This document shows positions 17,993-27,857 of a DNA stretch of 64,000 nucleotides, piece by piece. Position 1 is the first letter of the stretch. Each line of letters opens with the position of its first letter. The position numbers were made by a program, and so were the translations under genes. This DNA comes from Nostoc sp. TCL240-02 (GTDB lineage Bacteria; Cyanobacteriota; Cyanobacteriia; Cyanobacteriales; Nostocaceae): the NCBI RefSeq assembly GCF_013343235.1, contig NZ_CP040094.1, positions 868,501 to 932,500 of the forward strand, read 5' to 3'. The notes beneath the pieces are model-generated. The model was given only the letters and a program-made list of their open reading frames with translations. It was not told where the DNA came from and made no database searches.

Positions 17993-20266
17993 ATGAGCAG
18001 TCTAGCTATAAATTCATCAGTTGATCTAGCCATTCCGGAATGGTTAAAAAAATGTTTGAAGGAGTCATCAACAAGTAACGGCGAAGTGGAAGATGACCGA
18101 AGGCATAGTGATGCAGTCTTAATTGGTCGCGCATTTGAATTTGCTTACCAATTGCATCAAGGTCAATACCGCAAATCGGGAGAACCATACATCGCTCATC
18201 CCATCGCTGTAGCCGACTTGCTGCATGACTTGGGAGGTAGTGCTGCTATGATAGCAGCTGGATTTCTCCATGATGTAGTTGAAGATACAGAAGTTACAAG
18301 TCAAGAAATTGAAGAACGCTTTGGCGCAGAAGTGCGGCAATTAGTTGAAGGTGTAACAAAGCTTTCTAAAATCAATTTCACCAGCAAAACCGAAAGCCAA
18401 GCCGAAAACTTCCGGCGGATGTTTTTGGCAATGGCGCAAGATATTCGGGTCATTGTGGTGAAATTGGCAGATCGTTTGCATAATATGCGAACTTTACAAT
18501 ACATGTCGGAGTCCAGCCGCCGCCGCAGTGCCCAAGAAACGCGAGATATTTTCGCGCCTTTAGCCAATCGCTTGGGGATTTGGCGAATTAAATGGGAACT
18601 GGAAGATTTGGCTTTTAAGTATTTGGAACCAGAAGCTTACCGCCAAATGCAAGAGCATGTTTCCGAAAAACGGACGGCGCGAGAAGAGAAATTGGCTAGA
18701 GCTACGAATATGTTGCAAGAGCGTTTGCAGCAAGCCGGAATCCGTTTTCAGGATATTAGCGGTCGTCCCAAGCACCTTTATAGCATTTACCAAAAAATGC
18801 ACCGCCAGCAAAAGGAATTTCATGAAATTTACGATTTGGCAGCGCTGCGGATTATTGTTCAAAGCAATGAGGAATGCTATCGGGCGTTGGCGGTGGTTCA
18901 TGATGCTTTTCGCCCAATTCCTGGGAGATTTAAAGATTACATTGGGCTGCCAAAGCCTAACCGTTACCAGTCGTTGCATACTGGGGTGATTGGACTAACT
19001 GGCCGTCCTTTAGAGGTGCAAATTCGGACAATCGAAATGCATCATATCGCCGAGTATGGGATTGCCGCCCATTGGAAATACAAAGAAACTGGAGGTTCTA
19101 GCATTAGCCATTTGACAGGGACAGATGACAAGTTTACTTGGCTGCGACAATTGCTAGAATGGCAAACCGATCTCAAGGACGCACAAGAATATCTTGATAG
19201 TGTCAAGGATAATCTATTTGAAGATGATGTCTATGTCTTCACCCCTAAGGGGGATGTTGTTCCTTTAAGCCCTGGTTCTACCACTATAGATTTTGCTTAT
19301 CGCATTCATACGGAAGTTGGAAACCATTGTTCAGGGGCGCGGGTGAATGGGCGAATGGTGTCTCTGTCAACTCGGCTGCAAAATGGCGATATTGTAGAAG
19401 TTCTCACTCAAAAGAACTGCCATCCGAGTTTGGATTGGTTGAACTTTGTCAGAAGTTCGGCGGCGAAATATCGGATAAAACAATGGTACAAGCGATCGCG
19501 CCGCGAAGAAAATATTGCCCGTGGACGAGAATTGTTAGAAAAGGAACTAGGTAAAACTGGTTTTGATAGTTTGCTAAAGTCCGATGCAATGGAGACTGTC
19601 GCCGAAAAGTGTAATTACCACAGTGTGGACGATTTACTTGCTGGTTTGGGTTATGGTGAAGTTACGTTGAACTTGGTGCTAAATCGTTGGCGAGAAGTGG
19701 CGAAGGGACAACAACCAGTTTCCACAGTGTCGCCATTTATCCCCAAAGAACCACCTACTACATCAAAAGCTTTGCGAGATGCGCCTTCAACTACTTCCCG
19801 CGCCAGTGATTCCCCTATTGTTGGGGTAGAAGGGTTGGTATATCATTTAGCTGGATGTTGTACCCCGATTCCTGGCGAACCGATTATTGGTGTGGTGACG
19901 CGAGGTAGGGGGATTTCAATTCATCGCCAAGGCTGTCATAATCTAGAGACTGTGGAATATGAGCGCTTAGTACCAGTTAGGTGGAACCCAAGCGCCGAAA
20001 ATAGTGGTCGCCCGCACACGTATCCAGTAGATGTTCAAATTGAAACCCTTGACCGTGTAGGGGTGCTAAAAGATATTTTGTCACGGTTGAGTGACCAAGG
20101 AATCAATGTTCGCCATGCTCAGGTGAAAACCTCTGTTGGTCAACCTGCATTGATGGATTTAGGAATAGATATACGCGATCGCTCTCAATTAGAGCAAGTG
20201 TTTGTGCAAATTAAGAAAATGAGCGACATTTTGAATATTCGCCGCGTTGGTCAAATTGACGAATAG
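17993..20266 (+). CDS. rel: Bifunctional (p)ppGpp synthetase/hydrolase, RelA/SpoT family
   Basis: 757 residues, the long Rsh architecture. The N-terminal HD hydrolase is intact: HP..A near 69-72, HDVVEDT with H93-D94 and E97-D98. The synthetase follows (GRPKHLYSIYQKM and YDLAALRIIV near 257-290, then the GLPKPNRYQSLHT segment). TGS comes next (VYVFTPKGDVVPLSPGSTTIDFAYRIH), and an ACT domain at the C-terminus (QIETLDRVGVLKDILSRL). With both catalytic halves apparently functional it should make and degrade the stringent-response alarmone. The start ATG 17993 gives MSSLAINSSVDLAIPEWL. Confidence 0.95.
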   Translation: MSSLAINSSVDLAIPEWLKKCLKESSTSNGEVEDDRRHSDAVLIGRAFEFAYQLHQGQYRKSGEPYIAHPIAVADLLHDLGGSAAMIAAGFLHDVVEDTEVTSQEIEERFGAEVRQLVEGVTKLSKINFTSKTESQAENFRRMFLAMAQDIRVIVVKLADRLHNMRTLQYMSESSRRRSAQETRDIFAPLANRLGIWRIKWELEDLAFKYLEPEAYRQMQEHVSEKRTAREEKLARATNMLQERLQQAGIRFQDISGRPKHLYSIYQKMHRQQKEFHEIYDLAALRIIVQSNEECYRALAVVHDAFRPIPGRFKDYIGLPKPNRYQSLHTGVIGLTGRPLEVQIRTIEMHHIAEYGIAAHWKYKETGGSSISHLTGTDDKFTWLRQLLEWQTDLKDAQEYLDSVKDNLFEDDVYVFTPKGDVVPLSPGSTTIDFAYRIHTEVGNHCSGARVNGRMVSLSTRLQNGDIVEVLTQKNCHPSLDWLNFVRSSAAKYRIKQWYKRSRREENIARGRELLEKELGKTGFDSLLKSDAMETVAEKCNYHSVDDLLAGLGYGEVTLNLVLNRWREVAKGQQPVSTVSPFIPKEPPTTSKALRDAPSTTSRASDSPIVGVEGLVYHLAGCCTPIPGEPIIGVVTRGRGISIHRQGCHNLETVEYERLVPVRWNPSAENSGRPHTYPVDVQIETLDRVGVLKDILSRLSDQGINVRHAQVKTSVGQPALMDLGIDIRDRSQLEQVFVQIKKMSDILNIRRVGQIDE

Positions 20267-20277
20267 GTGATTGATGG

Positions 20278-20303
20278 GGTGCGTTAACGGAGTTTGACGC
20301 ACC
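20278..20303 (+). terminator. Possible terminator hairpin after rel
   Basis: GGTGCGT (20278-20284) pairs with ACGCACC (20297-20303) a few bases after the rel stop. The GGTGCGTTA...ACGCACC hairpin is a common intergenic repeat in Nostoc. The U-tract is poor (AATTTG). Confidence 0.4.
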
Positions 20304-20404
20304 AATTTGCGATCGTTTTTAGGAGTCGAACCGCAGAGGCGCTGAGGACGCTGAGAAAAGAGAGGAGGAAATGAATGTGCCGTGTGATTATTTAGGTGAT
20401 TGCA

Positions 20405-21445
20405 TTAATTGCTACTAGCGGCAGATTGCAACATTTTTTCTCGTTTCTTGCGGGCAATTTCTTGCAAATCAACAGTTCTATCAGTCTCATCTACAATTTC
20501 ACCAGTTATCACCTCAAGCACATCTTCCAAAGTGATGACACCAGCGATGCTTCCATATTCGTCTACCACTACTGCAAGATGTTCACGAGCTTCTATGAAA
20601 TTTTTTAACAGTTTATCTGCCCGAATTATCTCAGGAACAAAGTTAACTTTTCGAGCCAGACTAGCGATTTTTTGATTGTCACTTCCTTCAACCATCGCTG
20701 TCAGTAAATTCTGTTTGAGAGCATATCCAATAATTTCATCCAGAGATTCATTTATTACAATAATCCGAGTATGTTGAGACGCAATAATATTTGCTTTCGC
20801 CTCAGCAAGAGTCATATTTCCATAAATATATGTCAGCATGATTCGGGGTGTCATTAAGTCAGATGCTGTCACATCATTTAATCTAAACACTCGCTGGATC
20901 ATTTCTGCTTCATCACTTTCGATAATTCCTTCTTGATGCCCAATCTTCGCCAATAGCTTGATTTCAGCCTCGTTCGTAGTTGGTCGTTTTTTCCCTTTGG
21001 CAAAGGGTGCAGTAACATTTTCTAAAATCCAGACTAAGGGTGTGAAAGCAATAGCAAGTCCAGCTACAGGAAGAGCCGCAAGTATGGCGAGTTGCTCAGA
21101 ATAACGCTCTCCAATTGTCTTTGGGATGATTTCACCAAAGATGATAATCAAGAATGTCAATATTCCTGAAAATACACCAAGCCATTTGTCTCCTAATACG
21201 TGAACAGCAATACTACCTGTAAGAATACTGCCAATGATATTGAAAGTATTATTGAGAATCACAAGAGCCGCAATCGGTCGATTCATATTTTCACGAATCG
21301 CTAAAAGTCTTACTGCGGATGGACTATTGGATTGTGCTAATTGTCTGACTCTCAGGGTTGAAACAGAAAACAAGGCTGTTTCTACACTAGAACAAATTGC
21401 TGAACCTAAAAGGATAACAAACACAATGATGAGAAGCTGTAGCAT
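20405..21445 (-). CDS. DUF21-CBS (CNNM/HlyC-CorC-like) membrane protein
   Basis: 346 residues from ATG 21445 (MLQLLIIVFVILLG). A TTG at 21457 would add four residues, but GGGA precedes the ATG at good spacing. An N-terminal DUF21 block has three to four hydrophobic helices (first at 3-22, with the SSVETALFS motif, and later LIIIFGEIIPKTIGERYS). Two CBS repeats follow (DLMTPRIMLTYIYG..., AVVVDEYGSIAGVITLEDVLEVITGEIVDE). The usual C-terminal CorC/HlyC domain is absent, so it is a short form. Family members are linked to Mg2+/Co2+ transport or sensing. The name hemolysin used for some is not meaningful here. Confidence 0.85.
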   Translation of the reverse strand: MLQLLIIVFVILLGSAICSSVETALFSVSTLRVRQLAQSNSPSAVRLLAIRENMNRPIAALVILNNTFNIIGSILTGSIAVHVLGDKWLGVFSGILTFLIIIFGEIIPKTIGERYSEQLAILAALPVAGLAIAFTPLVWILENVTAPFAKGKKRPTTNEAEIKLLAKIGHQEGIIESDEAEMIQRVFRLNDVTASDLMTPRIMLTYIYGNMTLAEAKANIIASQHTRIIVINESLDEIIGYALKQNLLTAMVEGSDNQKIASLARKVNFVPEIIRADKLLKNFIEAREHLAVVVDEYGSIAGVITLEDVLEVITGEIVDETDRTVDLQEIARKKREKMLQSAASSN

Positions 21446-22128
21446 ATAGTTTCCCAAATATGGGAAGCGAAAGTTGAGCTTAACTGATAGCGAAATGGGT
21501 TACTATCTTGTTATCTTCTAAGTTTACCGTTTTCTTATTTTAAGCTCATCGCGCAGGAAAGCTTAATTGCTTTATTCCTATAGCACTAGATTTTAAATTT
21601 GTAAGTATTTATACCATTTATTTGTAAGGCTGCACCAAATTTACTTGGCTTCTGTTTTCTTCTTGGTTTCTTTCTTTGGTTTATGAGAATGAGGAGTAAG
21701 GATACCTTATCAAGATTATAATTTTCCGTTATTTTGTGTTTCTTGGATTACCAATTCAGTATTGAAGAACTATTCAATCTTACTATTCAATAATTAATTT
21801 ATGAAGGCAACTCGGTTTATTTTTATCATCGACTTCGATTAAACTAACTATTAACTTAAGATTGGGTTAATTACTCTCATGAGTCGTTTAAATTTCTTTG
21901 TATAAAGATAAAAGTTCTGGAAAGCTGCTCTAAAAAAATCAAAAATTACCTTATTTGTACTACTATTATATATTGGGATGCAAGAGTGATAACGTTTAAG
22001 TTTATCCCATAGTAAAACTTTGAATATCTCACGATTTGATAGGCGGGTATAATTTTCAATAAAACCTTTGTGCTACAATTTCATTAATCACTAAACTCCA
22101 GTTATAATAGTAGATAAAAAGATGAATT
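21446..22128. other. Promoter region of mysD, about 680 bp
   Basis: AT-rich gap between the divergent DUF21-CBS gene and mysD. A TATAAT hexamer at 22103-22108 lies 21 bp before the mysD ATG, and a second TATAAT near 22049. No small gene and no clear operator recognised. Confidence 0.45.
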
Positions 22129-23175
22129 ATGCCAGTACTTAATATCCTTCATTTAGTTGGGTCTGCACACAATAATTTTTACTGTGATTTATCACGTCTT
22201 TACGCCCAAGATTGTTTATCTGCAATAGCAGATCCATCGCTTTATAACTTTCAAATTGCATATATCACACCTGATCGGCAGTGGCGATTTCCTGACTCCC
22301 TCAGTCGAGAAGATATTGCTCTCACCAAACCGATTCCTCTGTTTGATGCCATACAATTTCTAACAGGCCAAAACATTGACATGATGTTACCACAAATGTT
22401 CTGTATTCCTGGAATGACTCAGTACCGTGCCCTATTCGATCTGCTCAAGATCCCTTATATAGGAAATACCCCAGATATTATGGCGATCGCGGCCCACAAA
22501 GCCAGAGCCAAAGCAATTGTCGAAGCAGCAGGGGTAAAAGTGCCTCGGGGAGAATTGCTTCGCCAAGGAGATGTTCCGACAATTACACCTCCAGCAGTCG
22601 TCAAACCCGTAAGTTCTGACAACTCTTTAGGAGTAGTCTTAGTTAAAGATGTGAATGAATATGATGCTGCCTTAAAGAAAGCATTTGAATATGCAGATGA
22701 GGTCATCGTAGAAGCATTCATCGAACTTGGTCGAGAAGTCAGATGTGGCATCATTGTAAAAGACGGTGAGCTAATAGGTTTACCACTTGAAGAATATCTG
22801 GTAGATCCTCACGATAAACCCATTCGCAACTATGCTGATAAACTTCAACAAACGGACGATGGTGACTTGCATTTGACTGCTAAAGATAATATCAAAGCTT
22901 GGATTTTAGACCCTAACGACCCAATCACCCAAAAGGTTCAGCAAGTAGCTAAAAGGTGTCATCAGGCTTTGGGTTGTCGCCACTACAGTTTATTCGATTT
23001 TCGGATTGATCCAAAGGGACAACCTTGGTTCTTAGAAGCAGGATTGTATTGTTCTTTTGCCCCCAAAAGTGTAATTTCTTCTATGGCGAAAGCAGCCAGA
23101 ATCCCTCTAAATGATTTATTAATAACCGCTATTAATGAAACATTGGGTAGTAATAAAAAGGTGTTACAAAATTGA
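22129..23175 (+). CDS. mysD: MysD: D-Ala-D-Ala ligase-like ATP-grasp enzyme of MAA synthesis
   Basis: 348 residues with the D-Ala-D-Ala ligase/ATP-grasp layout: an N-terminal Rossmann-like part (VLNILHLVGSAHNNF), the nucleotide-binding strand PPAVVKPVSSDNSLGVVLV (155-173), and EVIVEAFIELGREVRCGII. The C-terminal FRIDPKGQPWFLEAGLYCSFAPKSVI carries the Mg2+-binding side chains. In MAA synthesis this enzyme condenses an amino acid (serine for shinorine, threonine for porphyra-334) onto mycosporine-glycine. The identification rests on the neighbouring mysC-mysB-mysA. It is transcribed toward mysC, as I recall for N. punctiforme. Peptidoglycan Ddl is excluded by the context and the unusual N-terminus. 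Confidence 0.9.
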   Translation: MPVLNILHLVGSAHNNFYCDLSRLYAQDCLSAIADPSLYNFQIAYITPDRQWRFPDSLSREDIALTKPIPLFDAIQFLTGQNIDMMLPQMFCIPGMTQYRALFDLLKIPYIGNTPDIMAIAAHKARAKAIVEAAGVKVPRGELLRQGDVPTITPPAVVKPVSSDNSLGVVLVKDVNEYDAALKKAFEYADEVIVEAFIELGREVRCGIIVKDGELIGLPLEEYLVDPHDKPIRNYADKLQQTDDGDLHLTAKDNIKAWILDPNDPITQKVQQVAKRCHQALGCRHYSLFDFRIDPKGQPWFLEAGLYCSFAPKSVISSMAKAARIPLNDLLITAINETLGSNKKVLQN

Positions 23176-23341
23176 TATTAAAAAAGTAAACAGTGTAAGC
23201 CTGCACTCATAAAAGTATAAATAATTACTGCCCTTTTGGAGTGCGGGAGGCGATCGCAGAAAAAATCAAGAGCATGGACAAATTTTTTGCTATTCATGCT
23301 CAACAGGTTTACAAATGCCATTTTTGCTTCTTACGAATCAC

Positions 23342-24727
23342 TTAGTCGCCTCCTAATTCCACGAGTTTACCGATATTAAAATCGATCTTTACCCAACCTT
23401 TGAGTCGTTGCAAATTTTGTAGCAAAAGTAAAGTAATCTGCCAATGGTGCAAAGTTAAAAATGGTATCGGATCATCTAGGCGATAAATGGCATCTGTACC
23501 TCTTACTAATCTCCTTAACCAAGTTTGCAATTGTTGCCCAGAGCGAATCCCAGTCAATCGCCAGATTTCGTGATATATCCAGTAAGTGGGCTTGCTATCT
23601 GCAAGAGGTTCCAAAGGTGCAGCTAGAGGAGTTTTACCAAGATAGGCTTCTGCAACACCTGGGTGATTGTAGAACATTGTGATCGCCGAATGGGTGCGAG
23701 GATTACATTCAATGGCATAAGCTGTACCATCTTCAGCTTGGATAAAGTCAAGAGATATTTGTCCAGTCAGCCGCAAACTTTTGACGAAATGTTGTACCCA
23801 TTCTTGAATTTGGGGATTTTCGACATTTTCATAGTTAATCTGAAACGCTGAAGAATTTGAACAGCAATGCAACCTTAATTCGCCGTCTCGGACTGTGCTA
23901 TGGGTGCATAATTCTTTCCCAGGAATAAATTCTTGCATAATCCAAGGTTTTTCTGGGCTGATGGGTAAACTCTTGACAAACGCTGCTGTCTCTTCTGGGG
24001 TATCACAAGGAAGTTTGGTTAAATTTAAACGGCGAACTGAGTCGTAAGAAATACTCTTAAGAATATATTTGCGCGTTTCTTTACTAAAATCGAAGTTGAT
24101 AACTTGTTCAGGATCGGTAATTTTAAAAGATTTGGGGACTGATAAACCAAGCGATCGCGCCTGATCGGTAAAGGCAAATTTATCATCCAACATCTTGGTT
24201 ATATCAGCATCGAAGTGGAAAACCTCACAATATTCTGAGAGTGCAAACTTTGCCAAAGAGTCGTAATAACTAGCTACAGGGCTGCATACGGGTACATAAA
24301 CGTCAATCTTCTCTCGTTTGACAATTGCCAATAGCGCCTCGGTATAGCCTTCTGGGTCGTCTTGTGGTGCAGGAACTGTATAAAAACGACTCACAGCATT
24401 TGAGAATCTATGCCCTGATAACCAGTATTTATGACCTTCAATCAGAATAACTCTGTGTCCAGCTGCATGGAAGGAACGGGCAAGTTGTAATGCTTTGGTC
24501 ATTTTGCCGCCACTGACCAAGATATTCTGGGGATGGGCAGCTACAGCAGGTTTTTTTGTAAACGGACTACACATCAGAGATATCAATACTATAAAAGCAT
24601 TAAGCGGCAAGGCTATAAGCAGTAGTGTTAGAGTCCCGATAGTCTTGAATAGAGCTACTATTTTTATCCTCACACCCTTTGATGGCGTTGTGGATTGAGG
24701 AAGAGATAAAGAGATTGATTGTGCCAT
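23342..24727 (-). CDS. mysC: MysC: ATP-grasp mycosporine-glycine synthase
   Basis: 461 residues from ATG 24727 (MAQSISLSLPQSTTPSKG). In-frame ATGs upstream would add residues derived partly from a dispersed hairpin, so I reject the longer form. A hydrophobic N-terminal stretch (LTLLLIALPLNAFIVLISLM) precedes the ATP-grasp part: KYILKSISYDSVRRLN, the PWIMQEFIPGKELC region, and QISLDFIQAEDGTAYAIECNPRTHSAI, whose ECNPR gives Mg2+ ligands. MysC activates 4-deoxygadusol with ATP and joins glycine to it. The gene overlaps nothing: mysB lies upstream by about 135 bp, with a 24-nt inverted repeat in between. Confidence 0.93.
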   Translation of the reverse strand: MAQSISLSLPQSTTPSKGVRIKIVALFKTIGTLTLLLIALPLNAFIVLISLMCSPFTKKPAVAAHPQNILVSGGKMTKALQLARSFHAAGHRVILIEGHKYWLSGHRFSNAVSRFYTVPAPQDDPEGYTEALLAIVKREKIDVYVPVCSPVASYYDSLAKFALSEYCEVFHFDADITKMLDDKFAFTDQARSLGLSVPKSFKITDPEQVINFDFSKETRKYILKSISYDSVRRLNLTKLPCDTPEETAAFVKSLPISPEKPWIMQEFIPGKELCTHSTVRDGELRLHCCSNSSAFQINYENVENPQIQEWVQHFVKSLRLTGQISLDFIQAEDGTAYAIECNPRTHSAITMFYNHPGVAEAYLGKTPLAAPLEPLADSKPTYWIYHEIWRLTGIRSGQQLQTWLRRLVRGTDAIYRLDDPIPFLTLHHWQITLLLLQNLQRLKGWVKIDFNIGKLVELGGD

Positions 24728-24763
24728 AAAATATTTCATTGACGTGGAACGCGGTTCTTTTGC

Positions 24764-24787
24764 AGGGACGCACAGATGTGCGTCCCT
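24764..24787. repeat. Perfect hairpin between mysC and mysB
   Basis: AGGGACGCACA (24764-24774) and TGTGCGTCCCT (24777-24787) form an 11-bp perfect stem with a 2-nt gap. The GGGACGCACA...GCGTCCC block is a dispersed element in Nostoc. Here it separates mysC from mysB and might lower read-through from mysB into mysC. Confidence 0.65.
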
Positions 24788-24861
24788 ACGGGGTATTGCA
24801 TTCAAAGGAGAACTGCTATAACAATTGCCTTTTTGTGATGCCTTGAATTGAGAAGCGCCTG

Positions 24862-25695
24862 TTATACCAAGCGTCTAATCAGGGTTATGCCATCTCGTAT
24901 GGGTAACAGAACTTGTTCTACACGAGGATCTGCGGCGACAATGCGGTTGAACTGAGCGATCGCTTCACCATTGGCTGTACGCTGTTCTGATGGCAGGTAA
25001 ACTTGTCCTTGCAACAAAGTATTATCTACACAGATTAATCCGTCAGGAGCTAGTAAATGGCTATCCAAGATAATTTGGAAGTACTCTACATACTCCTTTT
25101 TATCCGCATCAATGAAGATCAGATCAAAGAATTCTTTTTTAGCCGCCAGCTTGTGCAGCGTCTCTAGTGCAGGTGCTACTTCTACAACAATCTTGTGGCC
25201 GTGGGGAGACTCTTGAAAGCAAGTTTGAGCAAACTCGGCCACATAAGAGTCTACTTCACAAGCAATGAGTCGCCCATCATCTGGTAACGCCTCTGCCATT
25301 GCCAAAGCTGAATATCCTGTGAACATTCCCACTTCTAGGATGCTTTTAGCCTTGGTGATATGCACAAACATCTTTAGTGTTTGTCCTTCAAGATGTCCTG
25401 AGAGCATTTCTTGCTCTAATTGACGCACTGTTTCACCATCACTGAAGCGTTTACTCCAGTCTTCAATGCTTGTCTTCTGCGCTAGTGCTGTCAATGAGGT
25501 CGATTCAGGGGTAGTGCAATCATCCAGATAGGGATCTAAACCTGCTGCTAATTGCAACCCTTGGCGCAGAGAGGTCAGTATCTCTGAAGGCATATTACTT
25601 TCCTCTGCCATTTTGAGGGTTTTTTGTAGCTGTGCTACCAGAATGCTATGTGGCGTTATTGGTCTTGCGGTATCTCGTCCTAAAATACTGGTCAT
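24862..25695 (-). CDS. mysB: MysB: O-methyltransferase of MAA synthesis
   Basis: 277 residues. SAM-binding motifs of the CCoAOMT-like type: ILEVGMFTGYSALAMAEALP (about 117-136), LIACEVDSY, FDLIFIDADKKEYVEYF, and GLICVDNTLLQGQVY. MysB methylates demethyl-4-deoxygadusol to 4-deoxygadusol, the common precursor of mycosporines. An N-terminal extension (about 1-100) unlike small CCoAOMTs is normal for MysB. It starts 4 bp after the mysA stop codon (mysA ends at 25700, mysB begins at 25695), so the two are surely co-transcribed. Confidence 0.93.
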   Translation of the reverse strand: MTSILGRDTARPITPHSILVAQLQKTLKMAEESNMPSEILTSLRQGLQLAAGLDPYLDDCTTPESTSLTALAQKTSIEDWSKRFSDGETVRQLEQEMLSGHLEGQTLKMFVHITKAKSILEVGMFTGYSALAMAEALPDDGRLIACEVDSYVAEFAQTCFQESPHGHKIVVEVAPALETLHKLAAKKEFFDLIFIDADKKEYVEYFQIILDSHLLAPDGLICVDNTLLQGQVYLPSEQRTANGEAIAQFNRIVAADPRVEQVLLPIRDGITLIRRLV

Positions 25696-25699
25696 GTTT

Positions 25700-26932
25700 T
25701 CACACTCCCAATAGTTTGGATTCTTCTTGAGTTTCTATGTAAGCGTCAATGCCATCTCCGCCACGAGGGTATGTAGCACAGAGACGTTTGTGTTCAGCTA
25801 AAGCGGCATCTAGTTCTTCACGGGTGAAATCGTTGACAAAGAAGCACTCACCAATGGGTTTAGGCATAGCTGCGCGTTGTTTCCCGTCTCGCGTCAAGCT
25901 AATAGATTGGGTAGCATACCAGAGCAAATCGCCATCTAGTAGAGGATGATCGATTGATAAACCGATACGACTCATCAAGCTCAAAATGCGATCGCGTTCT
26001 CCTGATGTAATGTAGCCACGTCTTGCCGCAATGGTTGCAGACAAAGCCATGTCTATATTGACGGCATGACCGTGAAACAACGGTATCATCGGAGCTAATT
26101 CTAAGGTCGGACTCCAAGTATGACCGTAGGCAATGACACGATCGAGGTCTAACTCATGCAAGTTTGGAGTTTCCAACTCCAGCATAGTTTTTATTGCCTC
26201 GTAATTGAGCTTGTGTGCGATCGCTTTCAGTTCCTTTGTGCCATTCACATATCCAAAGTGAGTGGAAAGCAACTCTTCGCCATACTCATACAACAATTCA
26301 AAGACTTCAGAGTTCGCCACAACAGCAATTTTGACCAACTCTGCCATCCCATTACGAACTTGAGCCGTTGGTAATGTTTGCAAGAAGGAGAAATCGAGGA
26401 TAACTTTCAAAGGAGCATGATATGCACCCAAGCGATTTTTTAACTTGCGATGGTTGACTGCAACCTTAATCGCCACACCTGCATCAATCAAACCAATCAG
26501 CGTTGTCGGAACCCGAATGTAGTTACTCTTGCGACGGTAAGCAGCGCACGCAAACCCAGCTACATCAGTGGTTAAACCACCACCTACTACTAATACTGGT
26601 TCCTTGCGGATTAAACCAAAGTCAGAAAAAGCATCAACAATTTTCTCAAAGGTTGCAAGGGTTTTAGTAGGCTCAGTAATCACAATGGGAACTACGGTCA
26701 GATCAATACCATAGTGTCTAAAATATGACTTGATTTGCTTGCCATATAGTCTGTTGACATTAGCATCAATCACAGTCAGACAACGGCCAAACTTCTCATA
26801 GCTGTCTGCAATTTCTCTGTTACTGATATCAAATGCACCATTGACATAGACAAGACTAAACTCAATTTTTTCGTAACCTTCCACGCGAAATTCAGCTTCT
26901 GTTGCTTCAAACGATGCTTGAACATTACTCAT
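25700..26932 (-). CDS. mysA: MysA: demethyl-4-deoxygadusol synthase (sugar-phosphate cyclase)
   Basis: 410 residues of the dehydroquinate-synthase-like family: the nucleotide-binding [21 protein letters not shown], then [33 protein letters not shown], and the metal region [11 protein letters not shown] with [13 protein letters not shown]. The variant [17 protein letters not shown] loop and the neighbours favour DDGS over DHQ synthase or 2-epi-5-epi-valiolone synthase. Its substrate is sedoheptulose 7-phosphate (older work suggested a shikimate-route precursor). AAGG lies 8 nt before the ATG. It is the first gene of the mysA-mysB(-mysC) unit, with a 900-bp upstream gap likely to hold stress- and UV-responsive control. 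Confidence 0.93.
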
Positions 26933-27857
26933 TATTATTGACCTTGATAGAACTGAAAAATTTGTGAAAATTCAGGCAATATTTGAAATTTACCCTGATG
27001 TATGGCAATAGCAAATTATGCTCATGAATGCCAAAACTTTTAGGCATTCTAAAGCTAGCTTTTACTAGAAAAGCTTATTATTATTACCGAGCGATGCCAC
27101 TAAATAGCACCGTTATTGATCTAAATTCTGTAAGCTAACCTCTAATTTAAGGTTGCCCCAAGACTAATCAACTAGTCCCATTAAGAATTTATCGTCATAA
27201 GGCTTGCGCTCTTTTGGGATTGTTGACCTGAATTCGGCAAGTTAACCTTAAATTTAGATTAACTTTATTATTAACTCTGCTATATCTATCTATAGATATA
27301 GAGGTTTGACAACTGTCTTAATTCGCAAAATTTCTAACAGAGAAAACTGTATAAATAGTTTATCTCCGGGCTTCCATTTCAGATTACAGCCCTGATTAAC
27401 CTTCAGTTCGCTGTTTTTTAGCATTAGTCTCGAACCTTTTTTCGCTAAACTTGCTACACTCTGTTTTACTCAGAATGCCAGTGGACTTCTAGTTTATTTT
27501 CGTTAACTTTCTGTTCAGTATTTAATATACCAACTTCAGTAACTTTTGAAAACCCAAAATTTTAATTAATCAGAGTTACTAATTACATATATCAGTTTAA
27601 CTCAATACATGAGTAAATTTATGTTTACAAATCTTAAAAAAGAGTTAAATTGGCTTTTTGATTCAAAATCATGGGATTTCAGCTTAAATAAAGATATGAC
27701 TTTATGGTTAACAACATAAAATGTGATATGTGTATTCTACCAAAAGTATATAAAGTGAATATTTTTTATACTAAAAGTTGATTCTACCGATGTAGTCTAT
27801 ATCTCAGTAATGATGGATGATTAATATTAATGAGTGTGTATATTTGTTCTAATCCCT
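26933..27857. other. Long upstream region of mysA (about 900 bp)
   Basis: AT-rich, without a credible gene. Around 27131-27150 and 27239-27264 lies an imperfect inverted pair (GCTAACCTCTAATTTAAGGTT / AACCTTAAATTTAGATTAAC) enclosing about 90 bp, possibly a degenerate mobile element or a structured leader. A TATAGATATAG repeat occurs at about 27288-27302. Several long A/T runs lie near 27550-27770. Confidence 0.45.

Noticed and set aside
18560..18979. 139-codon open frame antisense to rel
   Set aside because: Inside the rel synthetase coding region on the other strand, no motif, no ribosome site; a shadow frame.
22129..23175. Peptidoglycan D-Ala-D-Ala ligase (ddl) for the ATP-grasp gene
   Set aside because: Its position in the mys cluster and sequence context fit MysD better; alr at 59042 is too far to imply a cell-wall operon.
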